NCBI GenBank assembly: GCA_038496445.1
Contig: JALMLS010000573.1
Coordinates: 248,001-312,000, forward strand
Source of the DNA: Trichosphaerium sp. ATCC 40318
Lineage: Eukaryota; Discosea; Flabellinia; Trichosidae
DNA length: 64,000 nt
Reading direction: 5' to 3'
Shown: positions 35,427-47,994 of the stretch, one piece after another
Numbering within the stretch: position 1 is the stretch's first letter
Layout of the letters: every line of letters begins with the position of its first letter
The notes under the pieces: generated by a model
The model's database searches: none
Seen by the model: only the letters and a program-made list of their open reading frames with translations
What the model was told of the DNA's origin: nothing
Program-made: the position numbers and the translations under genes

Positions 35427-38400
35427 CTACTTGAGTTCATTTTCAAGCTTGGCGATCTTTGCTAATAGCAAAGCATTACTTTGTTTAAGGTAATCATTCC
35501 TTTCTGCTAATTTGACAATGTAGTCTTTCTGATTAGCATTGATATCTCTTTGGCTGGCGTTGTTCTTTGCTAAGTCAGTATTTGCTTGTTTTAATTTCTC
35601 AGCTTCCAATGGCAAGTCGACTGACGCTTGTTCAAAATGGAGTTCAGCGTCTGCGTGTTGGCCCTTTGGTGAACTTATATTCTTAGCTGGCTCTTGTTCT
35701 ACTTTGTTTTTCTGTGCCTCGTCAAGTGGCGAAGTAGATGCCCATAGTTTTCTAGTACAATAAAGTTAACAGAACACAAGAAATTTGTGATGATTGTACC
35801 GTTTACTAATAAACTTCTCATCTTCAGTGTCAGAAAGCTCATCATCTGAATCATCAATATCTTTTCCGCTTGGCTTGTTGGTATGCTTGGCATGTTTATC
35901 TTCCTTCTTAGACGATTTTGTTTGGTTTGTTTTGGGCTGTTTGGGTTTCTGTACAACTTTGATGATGTAACGAGCAACAGCTTGAACATCTAATATCGTC
36001 AGAATAAAACATAGTATAAGTGTTTGGATAAAGGAATACCTTGGGCAACAACAAGCTCATCATACACTGCATTGGCAAGTTTACGTTCTTTGAGAGGTCT
36101 ACCCAATCGATCAACCAAAGTGTAGTGACTTTGGTAGCCTGGTTTAATTGGTTGTCCTCTTAACTTGTCGTTTGGTTTTACCTTTGAAGAACATTATTAA
36201 ATGAACAACATACTCAAATCACTTGCGTACAGGATATACGTTGCCAGGAGTGACAAGACTCAAAATCAGAGTTTTTTCAATGGTGCCTGATAGATCGTAT
36301 GAACAAGCGTATTGTATACTTGTCTGTGGGGTAAAAAAGTGAAAAGGGGTGTTACGGGTGATTTAATGGTTTTAAACATACTGTAAAGTAGATGCCTTGA
36401 CCATAGTAACCAGCATCCAATGCACTCACAGTTCCGAATCCAGCTTGTACAATACTGTAAGCTGCTTTTTGAGTTGTTCCATGAACCATCAATATCACTG
36501 GTACCTAAACAGCTTTTGTTAGTGATTCAATACTCTAAAGAAAAAAAAAACCAGAAGAATGTTACATCTTGTGAGGTGTTGGCATCATCATAACTTGCGT
36601 CATGTTTAACAAGGCTATCATACTTTTTGTAAACGGCGTCATTGTATTCCTTGTTGATATTATCTTCTCTCCAATCTTGTTTTTTAAACAGTCTTGGTAA
36701 TCCTCTAAGTACAGGTTAGCAAAATTACATACGTTTGGTAAAGTTGAATTAAAAAAAAAAAAACATACTGATGTCTGTGTTTCAGTATTCTATTGGCGTT
36801 TCCAAAGTTTTGATTCAAGGTGTCATTACACACAAGCTTGGCTTCAACAAGACTGAAATCGTTGTAACCATGTAGTTTTGACATTTTTTGTTTGAGGATC
36901 TGTAGTTCTCTGACAGCAACTTTGTCATTTGTATCGAAAAGATTCAATGTTCTGTAATCTATTGCTGTTATAACAAGTCCACTTGTTTCATAACACTCAA
37001 GTTAAAATATGACAATATCAGATTAAACGCACGTGGCATTAGATCTATCCCAAGTCTGAGCATAGTTCAATCGCGGATTTAGATCCCAGATGGTATCACT
37101 TTGTAATCCTTTCAAGTATGTTTAGTATTTGAAAATATGGCATGTTACTTGTACCTGCATCAGTGAGATACTCTACTTCTGACTCGGATTTCTCTGTATT
37201 GTTACTCCACATGTCATCAGGTAGATCATACAAGATACCTTGCATTAATTGTCCATCTTCATGCCAGAAGTCCTTGAAAACAGAATGGGTTAGTGTATTT
37301 GCGATTCTGGTTAATTTGTTGTTGACTTACTGGAGACTGAACAAGTTTGCGGTCAAAAGTACAAATCAAATACCGAACGCCCTTTTCTATAGCCAGTTTA
37401 AAATAAGATCTTTTTGGCTAATGTACGATTAGTGTTAATGGTATGGTATTGAAATAATTAAACAAATCATACCAACTTCTGTATCCATCCTTTAAGATCA
37501 CGTCTCCAGTGTTCGTTTATGTTGATAACAGAACATGATTTCCATAGATCACAGCAATGTTTTCCATAGGGACAATGCTGTAAAAATGATACAAACAAGC
37601 TACTTGAGTGCGTCGTAAATATATAAGAAACCATTTTCATAAATATGAAGGCAAAAAAGTCTTGCCACAGCCTTGAACTGGGTACAATGCCTTTTGTTGC
37701 TTTCAAAATAGCAAAAAACAAAGCAGATATTCTTTTATCTAAAGTTAGCTTGAGTATCAAGAAAACCCATGTATACACTAATCACCTGAATCAAGTGAAG
37801 TTGTGTTTCTGTCTTCATCAAGTTCAATATCATCAATATTTGCCTTTGCTTTGAATGCAGTTTCTACACTGTCGATATTACCATAGCTAGCTATAAGGAG
37901 TGTTAGATTTATGGTGGTTTTATTCGGTACCTGCTATAATTAAAAGCGTTCTCCCATATTTATCAACAGCATCAATGTTTGCGTTTGCATTCAGTAATGT
38001 AGAAACAACTGTGTTGTGACTTTTAGCCGCTAATGTACAATGAGTGAGATGCAACTCAAGATAGTTGATACTATAACGTACTTGCGTACAATAAAGCTGT
38101 GTATCCAAAAATACTATCAACAATTTCAGTATCTGCATTGGCGTTGATCAAAGTGCAAACAACTTGATTATGCCCATTACAAGCTAAGTTTTATGAGGGG
38201 TATTTGTTTTAAGTATGAAATGTCACCTGCTTCAATTAATGCAGTCTTCCCTTCATATCCAACACCATCAATATTAGCTCCTGATCTAAGAAAGAGTTTG
38301 ACATATTCGTTGTGGCCCTCGCTAGCTAGCTGGTGTGAGGTATTGAAAAGATATAGATCACTTTTTACCAGCATGATGTAATGCAATGTCAATATTAGCT

Positions 38401-40378
38401 TTTGCCTTGATTAAGGTATTCACTACTTCATTGTGTCCGTTAGATACTAAGAAAGTATGAGTTAGAAAGTGTTGCACTTAATATTTTGCCGTAACCTGCA
38501 TGGGTTAGAGGTGTGCATCTCAGTTTGTCAGAAGCATCAATGTTTGCATTGGCTTGTATCAAGGTCAATACGACTTCATTGTGTCCCTTTCTTGCTATTG
38601 TATTGTAAGTTTTCATGGTTGCTCTGTTGTGCTTTTATATCACCTGCAACAATTAATGCTGTATTCCCACAGCTATCAGCTTTTTCTATATTCGCATTAA
38701 GTTGAGTCAAGGTTGATACAGCTTTATTATGTCCACTGTCCGCTGGTGTATTGTCACATGTAACTAAGTGTATATTTTGACATTACCTGCGTGAATTAAA
38801 GCTGTGCCTCCATCATTATCAACAGCATCAATGTTTGCCTTGGCTGTTATTAAAGTTGAGATTACTTCATTGTGTCCGCCACAGGCTAATATTTTTATAA
38901 GTTAGTTATTGTGCTTGCTTTGTTTTGTTTTGTACCTGCAACAAGTAAAGGTGTGTTTCCAAAATTATCAACCGCCTCAATGTTTGTATTGGCTTTAATT
39001 AAGGTTGAAACAACGTCATTATGTCCACTAGATGCTAGGCTATGTAAGTTATAGGTTGTTATCTAAGATGTTGATATCACCTGCGAGATGTAAAGCAGTG
39101 TATCCATTGTTATCCACACTGTTGATGCTTGCATTTGCTTGAAGTAGTATTTTGACAACTTCATTTTGTCCGTTACATGCTAGATATTGTGAGCTGTACT
39201 AGAAGTTTAGATATATTACAATTTACCTGCACCATGCAATGCTGTAATTCCATCGTTATCACCAGCATCAATATTTACGTTAGCTTGAATAAAGGCCGAA
39301 ACAACATCGTTGTGTCCTCGTGACGCTTTGGTATTGTGAGTTTTAGGATGAAGTTGTAAGTTAACACATATAGAGATGGTCACTAACGGCCATAGCCGGT
39401 TAGCCGTTTAAATTTTTGTCTATAACCGGCTAAGAAAAATAAGGGAAAACTCAAACATTTTTTGCATTTTTTTTTGCGTGATACTAGGCTTTGGACGTGT
39501 ATCAAAACATAAAAGAAGTTCAAAGCCATTGAGAGCCTTTAGAACTTAAAAAAGCATGCGGATTCATGGTACAACACCAACAAATTCTCACATTTTTAAA
39601 CGGTCTAGCCGATTACAGATTTTGTTACTGGATCGAACCGCGACCCCCTCTAACCACATAGTACCTCCAATAAGTAAAGCTTTGTGCGCATTATCTGTTT
39701 CGGTATTTGTACTTGCTCTGAGTAAGGCTGACACAACTGTACTATGTCCCATATATGCTAAAATAGTACGATTATAGTCAAGATATTGCGTCCATAGTGT
39801 GATCTCATACCTGCCAAAAAAAGAGCTGTATATCCATGGTTATCAACTACCTCAGTGTTTGCATTTGCTTTTATCAAGGTCAATATCACTTCATTGTGTC
39901 CGGCGTGTGCTAGTGTTGTTATTGAGCCACATACTTTTCGTTGTTTTCGATAGGAAGTGAGGATACCTGCATAAATTAAAGCTGTATCACCCGTGTTATT
40001 AACAGCATCAATATTAGCACGCGATTCAATTAGCAATTTGACGATTTCATTATGTCCTTTGTGGGCTAACAGGTCACGTGATTAGAAGCTTTTGTTAAGC
40101 TTTGCGCTACCTGCATTAATTAGAGGTGTATTCCCTTTACGTTCACCAACAGCTTCGATATTAGCGCTTTCTTTGATTAATAATTCTACAAGCTCCTTGT
40201 TTCCTTTCTCCGCTAAGTAATGTGAGTTGCCTCGTTTTTCTTTGTTATTATTACCAGCATCAAGCAACGCTTCTTTTTTGTCACTAGCGGTCAGTCCTAT
40301 TACGTAGATTAACAAACAGGTACAAACTTCGTTACCAGTACCCTCCACCTGTGTATTTTTGCTCTGTGGTTCTGCCAT
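35427..40378 (-). CDS. ankyrin-repeat PARP-type ADP-ribosyltransferase, paralogue B (multi-exon)
   Basis: It starts MAEPQSKNTQVEGTGNE at 40378, the same start as paralogue C. Roughly fourteen ankyrin exons follow between 40262 and 37800, spaced about 150 bp and mostly ending in a TGCAG/GT-type junction. Then come the shared middle region (SRLWQDFF..., FWHEDGQLMQGILYDLPDDM), the segment LNLFDTNDKVAVRELQILKQ, and the catalytic domain with MVHGTTQKAAYSIV, GYYGQGIYFT and YDELVVAQ. A Lys-rich acidic linker (SDDELSDTEDEKF) and a coiled coil ending LAKLENELK close at 35427. H, Y and E of the PARP triad all appear present. Its 35690-37400 tract is nearly identical to paralogue C in inverted orientation. 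One ankyrin intron (39345-39660) is enlarged by an insertion. Confidence 0.8.
39345..39660 (-). repeat. insertion in an ankyrin intron with a tRNA-like B box
   Basis: All other ankyrin introns of gene B are about 50 bp, but this one is over 300 bp. On the minus strand it holds GTGGTTAGAGG, similar to a polymerase III A box, and GGTTCGATCC, a canonical B box. The two are closer together than in a real tRNA. AACCGGC/GCCGGTT words also recur. A truncated tRNA-derived SINE is my best guess. Confidence 0.35.
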
Positions 40379-40953
40379 GACGTGTTGCCACTCCTGAAGT
40401 ATCAGTACAGCGTTATTAAGTTAGGATAAATTGACTTGCGACAACAACACTGTTTCTTTCGCTACAGCTCCGTTTTTAAGAGCAGTACTTAATGCGTTAT
40501 TATGTTATGATAAACGCGAAACAGCGTATTGGGAGTCACTCACAGAGGTTAGAAAAATATTGGCTTAAATCGAACATTTACTCAGAACAATTTTTTTCAT
40601 AAAGATTTCCTTTAGCGAATTTTCTGATTGAGCAGCGAGTGCCCTAAATTAAAGGTGCAAACTAAAATGCGTTTTTAATGAATTTCACTTTGTCACGTGA
40701 ATAATTTTGTGCCCAGATTGTTTGTCTTCTACCTGGAGCATTAAGTACTGCTCTTAAAAACGGAGCTGTAGCGAAAGAAACAGTGTTGTTGTCACAAGTC
40801 AATTTATCCTAACTTAATAACGCTGTACTGATACTTCAGGAGTGGCAACACGTCATGGCAGAACCACAGAGCAAAAATACACAGGTGGAGGGTACTGGTA
40901 ACGAAGTTTGTACCTGTTTGTTAATCTACGTAATAGGACTGACCGCTAGTGAT
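40288..40953. repeat. inner arms of the large inverted repeat between genes B and C
   Basis: 40288-40495 read on the minus strand matches 40738-40953 read on the plus strand almost base for base. This includes the upstream word GAGCTGTAGCGAAAGAAACA and the first roughly 100 coding bases. About 240 bp of unique spacer lies between and must hold both promoters. With the outer match (35690-37400 against 42120-43810) the two genes form an interrupted palindrome of roughly 8 kb. Confidence 0.9.
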
Positions 40954-43900
40954 AGAGAAGGAGCGTTGCTTGATGCTGGTACCAATACAAGATTAAATAG
41001 ATTACCAGTAGCTCATATAACCAAAGCAACAAGTGGCAACAACGAGATCGTCAGCACATTAATAAAATCGAACGTAAATATTGATGCTGTTGATAAATAC
41101 GGAAATACTGCTTTAATCCTTGCAGGTAACATCATATGATAGCACGTGCGAATAACACATCCTAGCAAAGCACGGAAACAATAAAGTCTTATCGACTTTA
41201 ATCACAGCGAAAGCTAACATTGAGGCTGTTGATAAATACGGAAGAACACCTTTAATTGTTGCAGGTGATATCAGATAGTTCACTTGTAACTTGTAACTCT
41301 AACGTGTTATCGCAGCAAGCAATATAGTAGCCACAGAATACAACAATAATGCTGTGTCCACTTTAATCAAATCCAACGCGAATGTTGATGCTACTAGTAT
41401 ACATGGAAACACAGCTCTACATCTTGCAGGTAACAGTTAAACATCACATCCAAAAAAACTGTTATTTACACAATACATAGCGGATAGTGGAAGCGGTTTA
41501 ATCGTCTCCATGCTACTAAAAGCTGGTGCAAATGCTGTTGCCATTAACAAGAAAGGATACACTCCCTTACTTTACGCAGGTATAGTTCTAAGATTTAGTT
41601 CATTCGCTGTAACTTACCTTAACTTAAGCACAAAATGGGAACATGTATGATGTTGAAATGCTAATCAAAGAAATAACCAATACTGAAGAGCGCTCAAAAT
41701 CTACTTCACGTGATTATGGTGCTAATTACTCCAACATACATGTGGAATGTATTACTCAAACTTCTTTAGATCAACTATTAACTTCTTTGTTTGTTAATAG
41801 TTTGAAAGCCACAGGCGGAGTTTTACCAACTTCAAGATTGTGGCAAGACTTTTTTGTCTGTGTATTTGTGAGAGTGATTTCCAACAAACAAGTGTTCATT
41901 CCGCTGTTTGAGACTTTCTTAAAACACTGCCCTACTTATGAAAGCTGTAATCTATGGAATTCTTGTTTGCTCACAATTGCTAACAATAAAAATGTTTCAG
42001 TGGCCACTGACGAATGGCTAAGGTACTTGGTACGATATAAGTTCATTCTTAAAATTTTACTACCATTCCGACTGACGAAATATACCTTAGCCAACGCGTT
42101 CTTATTTTAAATTGGTGATGGAAAAGGGTATTTGCCGTTTAATTTGTACTTTTGACCGCAAACTTGTTCAGTCTCCAGTAAGTCAACAACAAATTATCAG
42201 AAATCGCAAATACACTAACATTTTGTTTTCAAGGACTTCTGGCGTGAAGATGGACAATTAATGCAAGGTATCTTGTATGATCTACCTGATGACATGTGGA
42301 GTAACAATACAGAGAAATCCGAGTCAGGCGTAGAGTGTTTCACTGATACAGGTACAAGTAACATGCCATATTTTCAAATACTAAACATACTTGAAAGGAT
42401 TACAAAGTGATACCATCTGGGATCTAAATCCACGATTGAACTATGCACAGACTTGGGATAGATCTAATGCCATGTGCGTTTAATCTGATATTGTCATATT
42501 TTAACTTGAGTGTTATGAAACAAGTGGACTTGTTACAACAGCAACAGATTACAGAACATTGAATCTTTTCGATACAAATGACAAAGTTGCTGTCAGAGAA
42601 CTACAGATCCTCAAACAAAAAATGTCAAAACTACATGGTTACAACGATTTCAGTCTTGTTGAAGCCAAGCTTGTGTGTAATGACACCTTGAATCAAAACT
42701 TTGGAAACGCCAATAGAATACTGAAACACAGACATCAGTATGTTTTTTTTTTTTTAATTCAACTTTACCAAACGTATGTAATTTTGCTAACCTGAACTTA
42801 GAGGATTACCGAGACTGTTTAAAAAACAAGATTGGAGAGAAGATAATATCAACAAGGAATACAATGACGCCGTTTACAAAAAGTATGATAGCCTTGTTAA
42901 ACATGACGCAAGTTATAATGATGCCAACACTTCACAAGATGTAACATTCTTCTGTTTTTTTTTCTTTAGAGTATTGAATCACTAACAAAAGCTGTTTAGG
43001 TACCAGTGATATTGATGGTTCATGGAACAACTCAAAAAGCAGCTTACAGTATTGTACAAGCTGGATTCGGAACTGTGAGTGCATTGGATGCTGGTTACTA
43101 TGGCCAAGGCATCTACTTTACAGTATGTTTAAAACCATTAAATCACCCCCTTTTCACTTTTTTACCCCACAGACAAGTATACAATACGCTTGTTCATACG
43201 ATCTATCTGGCACCACTGAAAAAACTCTGATTTTGAGTCTTGTCACTCCTGGCAACGTATATCCTGTACGCAAGTGATTTGAGTATGTTGTTCATTTAAT
43301 AATGTTCTTCAAAGGTAAAACCAAACGACAAGTTAAGAGGACAACCAATTAAACCAGGCTACCAAAGTCACTACACTTTGGTTGATCGATTGGGTAGACC
43401 TCTCAAAGAACGTAAACTTGCCAATGCAGTGTATGATGAGCTTGTTGTTGCCCAAGGTATTCCTTTATCCAAACACTTATACTATGTTTTATTCTGACGA
43501 TATTAGATGTTCAAGCTGTTGCTCGTTACATCATCAAAGTTGTACAGAAACCCAAACAGCCCAAAACAAACCAAACAAAATCGTCTAAGAAGGAAGATAA
43601 ACATGCCAAGCATACCAACAAGCCAAGCGGAAAAGATATTGATGATTCAGATGATGAGCTTTCTGACACTGAAGATGAGAAGTTTATTAGTAAACGGTAC
43701 AATCATCACAAATTTCTTGTGTTCTGTTAACTTTATTGTACTAGAAAACTATGGGCATCTACTTCGCCACTTGACGAGGCACAGAAAAACAAAGTAGAAC
43801 AAGAGCCAGGTAAGAATATAAGTTCACCAAAGGGCCAACACGCAGACGCTGAACTCCATTTTGAACAAGAAGTACACAACGAGGTTGATCAACTACAGAG

Positions 43901-44060
43901 AACAAACGCCATCTTAAAAGAAAGCGCTGTTTCCTTAAACCAAGAGAATGCAAACCAACTGCAAAGCATCGCCAGCTTAGAAGAGAGTAATGCTATCCTA
44001 GAGGAAAGAAATGCCTTTCTACTTGCCAAACTTGCTAAGCTTGAGAGCGCACAGAAGTAG
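40855..44060 (+). CDS. ankyrin-repeat PARP-type ADP-ribosyltransferase, paralogue C (multi-exon)
   Basis: The start MAEPQSKNTQVEGTGN at 40855 is followed by only four or five ankyrin modules (AHITKATSGNNEIV..., AKHGNNKVLSTLI..., ASNIVATEYNNNAV..., ADSGSGLIVSMLL...), each one exon in phase 1. The long exon from 41632 covers SRLWQDFF and the Cys-containing FLKHCPTYESCNLW region. Catalytic exons encode LMVHGTTQKAAYSI (about 43012), GYYGQGIYFT (43093-43122) and YDELVVAQ (about 43434-43455). After the acidic/Lys linker a coiled coil (NAILEERNAFLLAKLAKLES) ends at 44060. The coiled coil differs clearly from B although the catalytic tract is nearly identical. The PARP triad appears present, so activity is likely. 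Ankyrins should select the partner; which one is unknown. Confidence 0.8.
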
Positions 44061-44286
44061 ACAATAACGTTTCATGCTTTATTTGTTCTATTCCTATCAC
44101 ACAATAACCATGTAACAATCATTTACAATAAACATACTCACAACCATTATTAATGGCTCAATAGGACAACGGCTTAGGTTAATAGTATAAACGCCTTTAA
44201 GAGCATGTATAGCTTTATTGTAACTGAATTAAAGCTTAGATCGATAGTGTACTCCAGCAAGAGCAATAGTCTTTATTTCATAATTT

Positions 44287-46484
44287 TCATAATTTCGGTT
44301 GCTGCCTCAGAATTTGTCTTATACCAAAGTCTAACATAATCTCTTCAGAACCACCGCCAATAACATCTAAATAATAAATTAGTATTTCAACAACTAACAG
44401 TAATATATTGCCGTACATGCTCTACACTCCCTCGACAAGCGTTCAGCCACTGCACCCATACCTGTTTTGGTGAATGCTTTCGCTCCAAAGATTTGTCCAG
44501 ACTCCCTTACACAAAACTCGAAGCACGCTGTCGACTGTGTCTTAAGGAGTGCTACCGCGCCTCCAAGCTTAGTACGGGATTCAAATTTATCCATGTGCTC
44601 CATTTGATAAGTAATATGCTCAAGCCAATTCCAAGAAGATTCTATAAAACGAAGCATTCTCCCAAGTTTATTTCTAAATTTTTGTTTTTTGGTTAAGCAT
44701 TACGAACCATCTTTTATGTGTTTTTTTGTTTATGACATACCGTATTACTGGATGTTCTATGAGTTTCTTTCCGAACGTTTTACGTTTTTGTGCGTATTTT
44801 AGAGACTCTAGAAAAGTCATCAATCACCAAAACAAGTCTTTAACAGAAAGAAAGCCAAATACTTCTCCACTTTTGTACCTTCATAGAGTACCCTAGAAAA
44901 ACGTAACTACGAGAAGTGTTAGTCTACACACCTTTATAATATGTAAAGTATAAACGTACAACTTGTATTGCTAGTAACCACCTCTCATTGTTAAAGTTCC
45001 ACATGATATAAAAGAACCCATTATTTTCTTCTCCTATTAGATTACATGCAGGGACTTTAACATCTTCGAATGTAATGAAAGCTGTTCCTGATACATAAAC
45101 ACCAGTACATTCCATTTGACGTGTAGTTATCCCAGGCATGCCTGGAAGCATCAAAAAGTTAACAACAGTCACGTGATTTGAAAAAACGGTTGTAAAATAA
45201 CAAACAGTAAAGAAGTCAAATGAAATAAAATGATATAAAAAGTGCTACGTTGTTTGGCGACTAAACGCATGATTTAAGATATGTACCTCGCTCCAAAAGC
45301 AAGAAAGAGAGGCCATGAAGGCCTTCACCACCAGTCCTCACTGCTACAGTAAAGTAATCTGCAAATACGCCGTTCTAAAGTTTATGAGAACTGAGCAGCA
45401 GTGCAAGTCTAAAACCGTACTGTTATCCATTTCTTTGAACCATTGACAATGTAATGCTTGCCATCTGGTGTTTTCTTGGCAGTTGTTTCCAATTGTGCAA
45501 CATCGCTCCCGGCATTTGGCTCTAAATTCAGTTACAACCTACAGATTGTAAAGAACTTTTACCTGTTATGCATAAACACATTATTTTTTCACCGCTAATA
45601 CAGTCACCAAGCACCTTGTCTTTCAGATACCTTTTTGGAAAAAAATAAGAATTGGCAATAAATATTTCTCAAGTTGAAGCAAATACTGACTCCAATAAGC
45701 AAAAAGGATAAACAAAAGCTAATAATTCAAAAAACGAAAGATAATTCGTCATACTTTTAAAAGTATGCCTGATGATAACACGTGTCAAAACGAAAACAAA
45801 AGGGTATTTTTTTTCGGAAGTGAAAAAAAAGCTAAAACAGAGCTCTGCTTACTGAGATCCGAAGTTACGTATAGGTGGTAGTCCTATTGCCAAACCACCA
45901 GATATTGCCCAACATACACCTCCTGAACCAATACGTGATAGTTCATCTGTTAGTATGAGCTCATGAAACTTATCAAACTCCTCAGGTTTAACATCACCTT
46001 TTTCAACAGGTTATTCCTCAATACAATAACGTCCATGCGTACCAATTATATGGCGAGTATGCTCTGCAGGCCATGGATGACCGGCTACACCACCTAGAAT
46101 ACCAGCTTGAAAAGCTCGTTTGTAAATAGTTGGATCTATTCTTCCGGATTTTTCCCATTCTTCTACATAAGGTCTACGAAACGTGTTAGTTACGCAAGAA
46201 GAAGCTATTATCGATTTTAACGGCCAAATTGAAAGAAATGTACCAAAAAATTTGTACCTCATTTCTTTATCAATCCAAGCACGCGCTGCTATGCGCATAC
46301 GCGTATGAGAAGCATTGTAGTACGGAGACTTCCATCCTTGGCTCCTGTGACATACAATTAAACATGCACGCCTTGTAAAATAAAATAACGCAGGTAAGCC
46401 GTAATTTTACGTCGGTTTGGGATATTGGAGGTAAAATAATAGTTACCAGGTCGGATCGCCAAAAGGAACAATTTTATCGCTCAT
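44287..46484 (-). CDS. acyl-CoA dehydrogenase
   Basis: It starts [13 protein letters not shown] at 46484 and is cut by several short introns. The N-terminal helical domain includes [18 protein letters not shown] and [12 protein letters not shown]. The FAD/substrate middle domain has [15 protein letters not shown], the classic signature, and [20 protein letters not shown]. The C-terminal domain has [20 protein letters not shown] and [19 protein letters not shown], ending at 44287. The family oxidises acyl-CoA to enoyl-CoA using FAD in fatty-acid or amino-acid breakdown. The place of the MCAD catalytic Glu is GGGS here, so the base must come from elsewhere, as in several subfamilies. An apparent stop at 46015 is inside a 44-nt intron (IIG joins to DVKPEEF). 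No mitochondrial presequence is evident at this start. Confidence 0.85.
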
Positions 46485-47451
46485 ACTTCGTTTAACCGTA
46501 AAGAGTAAGTGTCAAACTGATTTTATACTATTTCTTTCGAAAAATATTGACTAGCTATGTCATTCACCTTGTGCTCACTCGGTATAGCTGCTTCACAAGG
46601 TGTTGCGTCTTTTTCACGCAGGTACTGTCTCGTAAACTGCTATTTAAAGAATAAATTGTTCTTTTATTATTTTTCTTTTGGTTTTAGTTTAATATTTAAC
46701 GTTAGATACAATAATAAGGCCACGCGCGTACGCCCGTATTATTTCTTTAGTTGCGCTTTTTTCTGCTTTTTTTGCTTTTTGATTTAGGAGATACATTGTC
46801 AAATGCACCAATCTTATCCTCACACTTATGTGAGAATAATAGCTTCTTAAATTTGACACTGTAGAAGATACGAACTGGTCGCATGCTGAGTATTCTATGA
46901 CCGGCCTTATCGTCATCATTATCATCATACAAGAATTTCTAGTGTAAAGGTAAACAATGGCGACATTTGCGTTTTTTCGAAATCGTCATCTACGCGCGTA
47001 GGTACGTATCAACAGATCTACGCGTAGATGACTGACTTAGCGTGATTTAAAATGGAACAAGATCAAAAGAAATAGAGGTACCCATTTCAATTTAGCTACG
47101 CCACCGTGCTCTTGAATACACTCATAGATGTATTTTTCGAAAACTCTAAACTTCCCTCTGTTTATTCCTGCATCTTGAGGGAAAATATTGATAGGATCAC
47201 TTTAAACACCAATGACAGTATATTAGCGAACCAAATAACACCCACATGGATAGTATGTACGTACACACCGCTTCCTCCGAGTCTATTAGCCAAGATATGG
47301 CCTGCATCATCATCTGACTTTCCAACTAGGTTTTATAATTAACAAACACGCTTTTAAGCATAGCTGACGAGACACGTAGGTCAACAGACTGTAGTGCAGC
47401 CGCAGCTGCGAGCATCAGAAATGTTTTGTAACCAAAAAACACAGAAGGCAA
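46485..47451. other. intergenic stretch
   Basis: A minus-strand frame at 46932-46747 (DDNDDDKAGHRILSMRPVRI, ending in a Lys/Ser-rich tail) follows a plausible acceptor and could be the last exon of a small gene, but I found no start. A strong hairpin lies at 46985-47032. Nothing else was recognised. Confidence 0.4.
46985..47032. repeat. 12-bp perfect inverted repeat
   Basis: GTCATCTACGCG at 46985-46996 pairs perfectly with CGCGTAGATGAC at 47021-47032, leaving a 24-base loop that itself contains CGTAGGTACGTA. Confidence 0.85.
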
Positions 47452-47994
47452 TTACGTACGCGATCTAGCGTATTTACGCGTTGGCTTATCAGTTTCACTT
47501 CCAGTATCGAGCGTTTTTCTAGATACCTTTGCGTTTACGTATTTCACTCTTGATTTAGAATAGCGGTCATCTGCTGTACCACCACGTATGTACTTATAAT
47601 AAACAGTTGCTGTTTGCCTTTCCGATTGTCCTGGTCCAAATTTCTTCCAGGTACCACGAAACCTTCCTGGATCTATATAGGGATGAGTTTAACACGTAAT
47701 TCACACAAGAAAGGTTAAATGTTCAGCTTGGCGCTTTTAAACGTTAAACAGGACTGTAATATTGTATTACAGTGCAATGGAGGGTGTTTAAGCTGATTAC
47801 TGTGAATTTCGATTGCAATACTTCCTTCATACGCAATATCTTGAAATTCGATTGCCAAAGTACGTACGCGCTGGTCCATACACTCTATCAGTGATTTCAT
47901 CATCTTCTTCAAACAAGAAGTCAAATAAAGCTGTACAGGTTGATATTATTAAGCATAGCAATATAAGCGCTAAGACGCTTTGCTTGCTTCTCAT
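47452..47994 (-). CDS. secreted hypothetical protein, about three exons
   Basis: The ATG at 47994 opens a signal peptide (MRSKQSVLALILLCLIISTC) and an acidic stretch (FDFLFEEDDEITD). The next exon reads IAYEGSIAIEIHSNQLKHPP. The last exon reads YPGRFRGTWKKFGPGQSERQ and a basic tail KYARSRT before the stop at 47452. The second junction is phase-consistent (donor GTAATAC, acceptor TATATAG). The first needs a very short intron of about 28 nt (GTACGT...CAAG), which is doubtful. No family recognised. Confidence 0.45.

Noticed and set aside
36705-36947. Small independent gene identical to 42559-42795
   Set aside because: Both are internal exons of ankyrin-PARP genes B and C, read on into their introns.
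45990-46065. In-frame stop making the acyl-CoA dehydrogenase a pseudogene
   Set aside because: A 44-nt GTACGC...AAAAAG intron removes it and joins HIIG to DVKPEEF in frame.
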